Part shown: positions 6,812 to 11,386 of the stretch, in pieces
How the letters are laid out: each line of letters opens with the position of its first letter
Position numbering within the stretch: the first letter of the stretch is position 1
Source of the DNA: an uncultured Bacteroidales bacterium
Lineage (GTDB): Bacteria; Bacteroidota; Bacteroidia; Bacteroidales; UBA932
NCBI GenBank assembly: GCA_934693135.1
Contig: CAKUVA010000040.1
Coordinates: 1 to 11,386, forward strand
Direction of reading: 5' to 3'
Length of the DNA stretch: 11,386 bases
Notes under the pieces: model-generated
Told to the model about the DNA's origin: nothing
The model's database searches: none
What the model saw: the letters and a program-made list of their open reading frames with translations, nothing else
Position numbers and translations under genes: made by a program

Positions 6812-8071
6812 GAATTTAATATCAAAAGACGAATCAAGACGATTCCACTGGGAAATGCTCAAGTTCATACTTGCATCAGTCTTGGAAATAGAAATAGTGT
6901 AGGTGTACCTCCATCCAGGTACGAAATCTGTACCATTTGGCAGTCGCGCATCCTTTCCATTTTCATACAATTCTCGTGAGGTTCCCGTAATTTCCGGTAC
7001 AGGTACAGAAAACACCGCATCGCCTCCTGTCTTAGTCGTGAAGCAAAGTTTAAGTTTTCCACGAGAGACCTGAGGTATTATGACAAGCCAACCATCCTGT
7101 TTCGTGAATTCGAGTCCTTTATCGTCACTACGACCGGCAATGCTATAAGCTGTAGCAATCTTCTGTTTCAAGCCACCACCAGTAGCAATTTCCTTATTAC
7201 TAAACGAAATACCTTCAGAATTGGACCATTGATAGAACTTCAGACCTTTTTCCGGGTAATATTGGTTCTTCCACTGAATCAAACCCTCTGAATCATAATT
7301 TTCGCCATTACCATATACCATATATCCTGTAACAGCAAATGACTCATCTTCATCTACTTCCATCCAACATGATGTAATCTTGTCTTCAGCGTAGAAAATG
7401 CCATCAGAACCATCATAGAACTTAAAATTAAACTTAAGTGTAGCCATGGCATGGCGGAATGTAAGAGGAACTGGATTAGAAAGTCCTGCCTCACCCCCTG
7501 AAGATCCATCAGCATATTTATTTTCCTTAGTATCATAAGAATTGAAGGCAAGAAGCATGTCACGCTGCGTAGTCGTAGTATTCATCTCGATTATAAGATT
7601 CTTCGCATTAGACAATTTTTCATTGATATTCAATTCATTTTTAGGATAATATGCTCTAAATATATATTTTCCGCCGATTACCCAGTAGGCAGGATCGCTG
7701 AGATATGCCCATTTGGTCGTCACATCATTGCTTTCAGGATCATATATCAGACTCGTTCCCGAAAAGACATTTGAGACCTCCTGTGAGATACCATCAATAG
7801 TAATAGTGTAGTCAGCCCAAACACCTATCGTCTGTCCTAAACCGGGTAAGGTTCCAGTCCCCATTGTATATAACTTATCTTTTGGAGTACATGAACGCTC
7901 CAAAAGACTTCTGCTCTCTACCAATGATTTAGTCCCATATTCATCTACAGACTTTATATTCCAAGACACAGGATGTTTCTTTTCCAGCTTGTGATTAGGT
8001 TCCTCTCGTGAACAGGACAATACGCTTAATACGCTTAATGCGCTTAATATATAGAAAACACTTCTTCTCAT
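6809..8071 (-). CDS. Divergent fimbrillin family lipoprotein
   Basis: This 420-residue protein has a short signal peptide with core ALSVLSVLSC and lipid Cys20, followed by acidic residues (SREEP) that could suit a surface-export signal. The Mfa-like fimbrillin signature is present: a first strand VSWNIKSV, GTKS at 46-49, TIGVWADYT (81-89), DPAYWVIGGKYIFRAYYP (126-143), and PLTFRHAMATLKFNF (202-216), which matches F-x-H-A-x-A-x-L-x-F. It closes with WRYTYTISI and LSISQWNRLDSSFDIKF. It is longer than the two upstream fimbrillins and has lost their YWPK and FSEN motifs, and it has three mature cysteines (61, 235, 343), so it is more likely a minor stalk or adaptor subunit than the major one. It starts 16 nt after the preceding stop and overlaps the next start by 1 nt. 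Confidence 0.78.
   Translation of the reverse strand: MRRSVFYILSALSVLSVLSCSREEPNHKLEKKHPVSWNIKSVDEYGTKSLVESRSLLERSCTPKDKLYTMGTGTLPGLGQTIGVWADYTITIDGISQEVSNVFSGTSLIYDPESNDVTTKWAYLSDPAYWVIGGKYIFRAYYPKNELNINEKLSNAKNLIIEMNTTTTQRDMLLAFNSYDTKENKYADGSSGGEAGLSNPVPLTFRHAMATLKFNFKFYDGSDGIFYAEDKITSCWMEVDEDESFAVTGYMVYGNGENYDSEGLIQWKNQYYPEKGLKFYQWSNSEGISFSNKEIATGGGLKQKIATAYSIAGRSDDKGLEFTKQDGWLVIIPQVSRGKLKLCFTTKTGGDAVFSVPVPEITGTSRELYENGKDARLPNGTDFVPGWRYTYTISISKTDASMNLSISQWNRLDSSFDIKF
8022..8048 (-). repeat. Three 9-bp tandem repeats in a signal-peptide coding region
   Basis: The plus strand reads acgcttaat at 8022-8030 and 8031-8039 and gcgcttaat at 8040-8048, with one substitution in the third copy. On the minus strand these encode the Leu-Ser-Ala/Val triplets that make up the hydrophobic core of the fimbrillin signal peptide. 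Gain or loss of a unit would lengthen or shorten that core by three residues without a frameshift. Confidence 0.8.
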
Positions 8072-8087
8072 GCAAGTTGACTCAATG

Positions 8088-9146
8088 TTAAATGTCTTCT
8101 TCCCACTTCAGCACATCCACACTAAAACGTATAGGTACTAATCTGCTTATCTGTAGATTATAAACGTACCTATGCGCCATCTTCCAAATATAAAGATTTT
8201 CTGTCGAATCTTTGATTTTATGTCCTGACAAATCTAAATTATTGGACACCGCAGGTACTGGCGTTGCATCACCAACTTGGACAGTATAGTAAACCTTCAT
8301 CTTAGCCATATCAATATTCTGCGGAATAATGTAAAGCTGATCACTGGTCACGATGAATGGATCAGTTTCAGTATATACATCGGTTGTCGATATATTCCAT
8401 TTAGGAGCAGACTGATAAGTCGAGGGCGAATCGCTGTTTTCATTTACATTCTCGCTAAAATCTCCTTTTTTGCTGATTCCCCAGATTGCAATTTTCGTAA
8501 CCGAGATCTTTACTCCAACGTCTGTAGAAGCAGCTTTAAATGCCAATGCTGCCAATGCATGATGGAATGTAATGTCTATGCCATCATACTTAGTGTTAGT
8601 TCCCCTGCTTGAATACTTGTCATACACACGGTCCGAATACATCAAGTCCACTCCATCAGTATCTCCCGTAGTGAATCCGATGATGGATAACCCTTTCGCA
8701 TCATATTTAAAGTCGTTTCCATACTGTTCTTTTACACTGTACGGAGACCAAGCAGCAAATGCCATCTTTCCAGATTTGGGCCAGAAGTATGCAGGATCTG
8801 ATATCCATGCTCCAGAACCAGGGGTGTAATCATCAATGCTGGCGTCATATCGGAATTCAACGCCATCAATATATGTCACAGCTCCAGGGGTGGTGGTCCA
8901 ACCGGAAAATGTACCACTCGGATAATGGACACCAAACACTCCAAATGTGGAAGATTCAGGATAATCTATTTTATCAGCAGCCTTGGTGACTGGCTTCACA
9001 ATCGGTGTGGAGAATGCGATAGGAGCGTCCGAAATTTCCTCTTTCGGTTCGGACGTAAACTTCACACATCCTACCGCTGACATCGCCAGCAGCAGGATGT
9101 ATGAAACCCCTGTATAGATTCTTATATTTAACTTCAATGTTTTCAT
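8088..9146 (-). CDS. Fimbrillin family lipoprotein, second stalk-type paralog
   Basis: This 352-residue pilin has a 26-residue signal peptide ending SAVG before lipid Cys27. Motifs in order: first strand APIAFSTPIV, VTKA at 53-56, STFGVFGVHYP (66-76), ISDPAYFWPKSGKMAFAAWSP (115-135), VDLMYSDRVYD (166-176), the fimbrillin signature DITFHHALAALAFKA (191-205), GDFSENVNE (228-236), LYIIPQNI, HRYVYNLQIS and a C-terminal FSVDVLKWEEDI. It is clearly paralogous to the 376-residue fimbrillin just upstream, sharing the YWPK/FWPK, MY-x-x-R-x-Y, FHHAL and GNFSEN/GDFSEN blocks. There is no cysteine in the mature chain. A strong hairpin ends 8 nt before its ATG, so its translation may be set below that of its neighbour. 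Likely a stalk pilin variant or secondary stalk subunit. Confidence 0.85.
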   Translation of the reverse strand: MKTLKLNIRIYTGVSYILLLAMSAVGCVKFTSEPKEEISDAPIAFSTPIVKPVTKAADKIDYPESSTFGVFGVHYPSGTFSGWTTTPGAVTYIDGVEFRYDASIDDYTPGSGAWISDPAYFWPKSGKMAFAAWSPYSVKEQYGNDFKYDAKGLSIIGFTTGDTDGVDLMYSDRVYDKYSSRGTNTKYDGIDITFHHALAALAFKAASTDVGVKISVTKIAIWGISKKGDFSENVNENSDSPSTYQSAPKWNISTTDVYTETDPFIVTSDQLYIIPQNIDMAKMKVYYTVQVGDATPVPAVSNNLDLSGHKIKDSTENLYIWKMAHRYVYNLQISRLVPIRFSVDVLKWEEDI

Positions 9147-9154
9147 CTTGGCAC

Positions 9155-9180
9155 CCAGTTAGGCGGTCAGGCCTAACTGG
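9155..9180. promoter_or_regulatory. Perfect 10-bp stem, 6-nt loop hairpin between two fimbrillin genes
   Basis: The left arm ccagttaggc (9155-9164) is the exact reverse complement of gcctaactgg (9171-9180), with loop ggtcag. It fills most of the 45-nt gap between the fimbrillin genes. In the minus-strand transcript the T-run (complement of 9185-9191) lies before the stem, not after it, so this is not a canonical intrinsic terminator. The stem base is 8 nt from the downstream ATG. It may protect the 3' end of the upstream message after processing or hold back translation of the downstream gene. Confidence 0.75.
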
Positions 9181-9191
9181 ACGTAAAAAAA

Positions 9192-10322
9192 TTAGATTAC
9201 CTCAAATGGCTCCATCTCTACCTCATCCCACTTATCAACCTCAGGTGAGAAATAGATTTTGTTAAGAGCGAAATAGATCTTATAAATATATCTCTTACCC
9301 ATTTCCCATGCACTGATGACATTATTATTCTTATCCTTATATGAGTTTGAAAGATCAAATTCAGCAGTCTGGTCTTCCAATGTAACACCATTTGTAGTAA
9401 CATCATAAGTAATAGCAACTTTTACCGAAGTAGATGTATGTTTAAATGCCTGAGGAAGAAGAATTAGAGCACTGGCATTTTCCAATGATGAAAAATCTGA
9501 AGTACCTATTACCTGTTCACCATTCCATGCAGTATAATTAGTTTCGCTTTCATTTACTGACCAGCTTGGAGTACTAACATAAGCTGCACCATCGGTAATA
9601 TTTTCGCTGAAATTACCTCTGTAGTTAACATTATTAACCTCAATTTTCTTAAGTTTAAATTCAGGAGCATTCGTAGTGCCATCCGCTTTAACCTTAAATA
9701 CAATTGATGAGAGAGCATGATGGAAAAGGAGATCTACACCATCATAAGATTGATATGTATGATCAGTGCTTTCAGAAGACTGATTTGTACTTGAGGTTCT
9801 GTTATACGAACGCTCAGCATACATAAAATCGAACTGTTTTGCTGGAGATGGATCAATTTCAAAATCTGAAACAATAAGACCTGCGGCACTATAGCTGACA
9901 GTAGGATTACTTCGTGGATTAGCAGAAGTCGTTTTAAGGTCACTCGGAGAATATCCTGCAAAAGTCAGTTTTCCATTCTTAGGCCAATAATAAGTCTTTT
10001 CAGGCTCCCAACCACCTTTTGGATTTGAACCCAACGAAGAGCTATATGCGACTTCAACATTATTCATATATGCAGTTCCTTCAGCCCATTTTGCAAAATC
10101 ACCTGATGTCCAAACAGCATAAACACTGAACTTCTCATATATAGAATATTTTCCGTCTGCTGTTGGCTCTTCACCATAATATCTAGCCTTTGAATTTAAC
10201 TGAACAATAGGTGAATTGAATACAATCTGAGCTCCCTTGTCAGACACAGGCGCATACTCCGTCTTGGTGCATGCTGACATTGCTACAACCGCAATGCCGG
10301 AAAGTAAAACTAATTTACGCAT
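9192..10322 (-). CDS. Fimbrillin family lipoprotein, candidate major pilus subunit
   Basis: This 376-residue pilin has signal peptide MRKLVLLSGIAVVAMSAC with lipid Cys18. Motifs in order: first strand AQIVFNSPIV (31-40), SKAR at 44-47, KFSVYAVWT (64-72), TYYWPKNGKLTFAGYSP (110-126), FDFMYAERSYN (164-174), the fimbrillin signature VDLLFHHALSSIVFKV (196-211), GNFSENI (236-242), ALILLPQAF (285-293), KRYIYKIYFAL and C-terminal FSPEVDKWDEVEMEPFEVI. There are no cysteines in the mature chain. It is the first fimbrillin after the DUF5119 lipoprotein, has an A-rich unstructured leader (ATAACAAA before ATG), which favours initiation in Bacteroidales, and is followed by a strong hairpin; these point to it as the most highly expressed subunit. 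In this pilus class, maturation is expected to be export as a lipoprotein, proteolytic removal of the first strand and strand-exchange polymerisation. Assignment as the major subunit is inferred. Confidence 0.86.
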   Translation of the reverse strand: MRKLVLLSGIAVVAMSACTKTEYAPVSDKGAQIVFNSPIVQLNSKARYYGEEPTADGKYSIYEKFSVYAVWTSGDFAKWAEGTAYMNNVEVAYSSSLGSNPKGGWEPEKTYYWPKNGKLTFAGYSPSDLKTTSANPRSNPTVSYSAAGLIVSDFEIDPSPAKQFDFMYAERSYNRTSSTNQSSESTDHTYQSYDGVDLLFHHALSSIVFKVKADGTTNAPEFKLKKIEVNNVNYRGNFSENITDGAAYVSTPSWSVNESETNYTAWNGEQVIGTSDFSSLENASALILLPQAFKHTSTSVKVAITYDVTTNGVTLEDQTAEFDLSNSYKDKNNNVISAWEMGKRYIYKIYFALNKIYFSPEVDKWDEVEMEPFEVI

Positions 10323-10353
10323 TTTGTTATAGTAATTTGATTGTTAATATTCG

Positions 10354-10372
10354 TTATTTATTTCTTAAATAA
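10354..10372. repeat. Weak AT-only inverted repeat at the DUF5119/fimbrillin junction
   Basis: ttattta (10354-10360) and taaataa (10366-10372) are perfect 7-base arms around a 5-nt loop, overlapping the TAA stop of the DUF5119 gene at 10365-10367. The arms contain only A and T, so the stem would be weak. The 42-nt gap up to the fimbrillin ATG shows no TAnnTTTG promoter box, so the fimbrillin is probably read from an upstream promoter. Confidence 0.35.
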
Positions 10373-11386
10373 TCAAGTCAGTATTTACATCATTCCAGTC
10401 TTTAACCCCCGGAGAAAAACCTCCTCCACTGCCACTATCAGGAGGTCCTGGAATCTCTATGGTCTTATCTAATATTATCCATCTGTGCTCCTTTGCCATT
10501 TCAGTCTGAAACTCATCTGTAATGTCAAATTTTGCAGTGACAGGTGTACCATAAATTGTCTGTATATCAAACGTCACCTCAAATCCATTCTCGAAATCCG
10601 GCAATTTACCGAAAGTATAAAATGTCGAATATATTATGCCAGTATCATCATCAGCCTTGCTCTTTGTTTCTCCAAGCATATCGAAATACAATGTCACAGG
10701 ATTCTTGGAATCAAGATCCGAGGTATATAATTTCTTGGAGCCGCTAAGACCAGTAATAAGGGACAATGATGAGGACAGATACGACACCCCTTTCACATTC
10801 ACTTGGATATACCATGCCTCTACAATAGTATTTGCTCTGAAGTACTCTCCAGAAGGAGTACGCAAGGTATCTAACTCCATATTATATTTTATATCCACAT
10901 CTTGTGCTTCGGAAACGAACAAGTGGTCAGGTTCATAGACAATAGTTTCATTTCTATAAACATCGTCTCCGTCAGCTTTCTTATTTAATCTGGAAGGGAG
11001 CGCAGAGTATAAGTGCGATGCAATCTTGTTAGTGAATGCTTTCGCCATGTGCTGATTTGATGATTCTTCTATCTGCGTCGTTTCTGTATCAAAGTTCCAC
11101 GAAAGCAGACTCCATTCCCCAGGATCACAAATAATATATCCATCATAATAATGACCGTGCTCGTCATCTCCTTGGCTTCGCAAATAACGCTCTGCCACCA
11201 CTTTTCCTGTATTCCTATCCGCAAGAGTGACACGCATTACTCCTGGTCTTTTGTATTCAGGCTTGACATTATCCGGATTATAGAATCCCTCAGTCGTATT
11301 TTTTATATGTTCATCAATATATACTCTCACATAGTGAGTATTGCTCAATTCGTCCAATGGTCTAAATTCGCAGGAAAACGTCAGAA
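10365..11386 (-). CDS. DUF5119 family lipoprotein, FimB/Mfa2-like pilus anchor candidate (5' end missing)
   Basis: The frame is open to the right edge, so the true start is outside the window. The codon at 11355-11357 is TTG (Leu), not a credible start. The visible chain begins LTFSCEFRPLDEL, where LTFSC is a lipobox and its Cys (11370-11372) the probable mature N-terminus, so only most of the signal peptide is missing. About 339 residues are visible. Blocks that I associate with DUF5119 are HYVRVYIDEHI, MRVTLADRNTGKVVAERYLR, PGEWSLLSWNFDTE, VYEPDHLFVSEA, YSTFYTFGKLPDFENGF, HRWIILDKTIEIPGP and a Gly-rich tail leading to FSPGVKDWNDV. The C-terminus shares the V-x-x-W strand of the pilins. In Bacteroides, DUF5119 genes usually precede fimbrillin genes, consistent with an anchor or assembly role. 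It has no [ST]K[AS] maturation motif in its first 60 residues, as expected of a non-processed anchor. The precise role is inferred. Confidence 0.78.
   Translation of the reverse strand, partial: LTFSCEFRPLDELSNTHYVRVYIDEHIKNTTEGFYNPDNVKPEYKRPGVMRVTLADRNTGKVVAERYLRSQGDDEHGHYYDGYIICDPGEWSLLSWNFDTETTQIEESSNQHMAKAFTNKIASHLYSALPSRLNKKADGDDVYRNETIVYEPDHLFVSEAQDVDIKYNMELDTLRTPSGEYFRANTIVEAWYIQVNVKGVSYLSSSLSLITGLSGSKKLYTSDLDSKNPVTLYFDMLGETKSKADDDTGIIYSTFYTFGKLPDFENGFEVTFDIQTIYGTPVTAKFDITDEFQTEMAKEHRWIILDKTIEIPGPPDSGSGGGFSPGVKDWNDVNTDLII

Noticed and set aside
9155..9180. Intrinsic transcription terminator between fimbrillin genes
   Set aside because: The T-run lies 5' of the stem on the coding strand and nothing T-rich follows it. 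On the plus strand the stem is followed by A residues.
9155..9180. Recombinase inversion site for pilus phase variation
   Set aside because: The two arms are only 6 nt apart, so inversion would change nothing useful, and no second matching pair was found elsewhere in the window.
10365..11357. Start of the DUF5119 gene at 11357
   Set aside because: The codon is TTG in the middle of an open frame. A lipobox (LTFSC) lies upstream at about 11370-11384, so the true start is beyond the right edge.

Overview
The window looks like chromosomal DNA from a gut or oral Bacteroidales (Bacteroides, Phocaeicola, Parabacteroides or a relative). It is AT-rich and its genes lack clear Shine-Dalgarno sites. 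Five of the six large minus-strand genes have a start and lipoprotein signal inside the window, or (for the gene at the right edge) a lipobox just inside it, and together they have the composition of a type V (FimA/Mfa1-like) pilus operon, a system restricted to this order.

All substantial genes lie on the minus strand, so the operon reads from right to left. It begins off the right edge with a DUF5119 lipoprotein related to the FimB/Mfa2 anchor group (10365-11386, signal peptide mostly cut off). Next come two paralogous fimbrillins (9192-10322 and 8088-9146), separated by a perfect 10-bp hairpin, then a more divergent fimbrillin (6809-8071) with a 9-bp triplicated repeat in its signal peptide. 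A 701-residue minor pilin (4704-6809) carries a roughly 195-residue insertion that resembles a beta-trefoil lectin. A 1123-residue DUF4906-type protein (1330-4701) ends the operon; it is cysteine-rich, has an EF-hand-like calcium loop and a FISUMP/C-type-lectin-like C-terminus, and is the best tip adhesin candidate. Junctions in the distal half are 16 nt, a 1-nt overlap and 2 nt, which points to one transcript with translational coupling.

Inferred division of labour: the DUF5119 protein anchors or ends the fibre, one or both of the paralogous fimbrillins form the stalk, the third fimbrillin and the 701-residue protein are accessory or near-tip pilins, and the DUF4906 protein caps the tip and binds a ligand. 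All are exported as lipoproteins. All four short pilins and the large protein share a [ST]K[AS] motif after the first strand, a plausible protease maturation site.

Downstream of the operon, 962-1329 is non-coding and holds AT-rich and GTGG/CCAC inverted repeats. It is followed by a gene for a REP-associated (RAYT-like) HUH/Y1 transposase with a long C-terminal extension (56-961). Positions 1-37 at the left edge hold a 21-bp tandem repeat that may be the 3' end of a convergent plus-strand gene. No RNA gene, CRISPR array, invertase or reverse transcriptase is visible.
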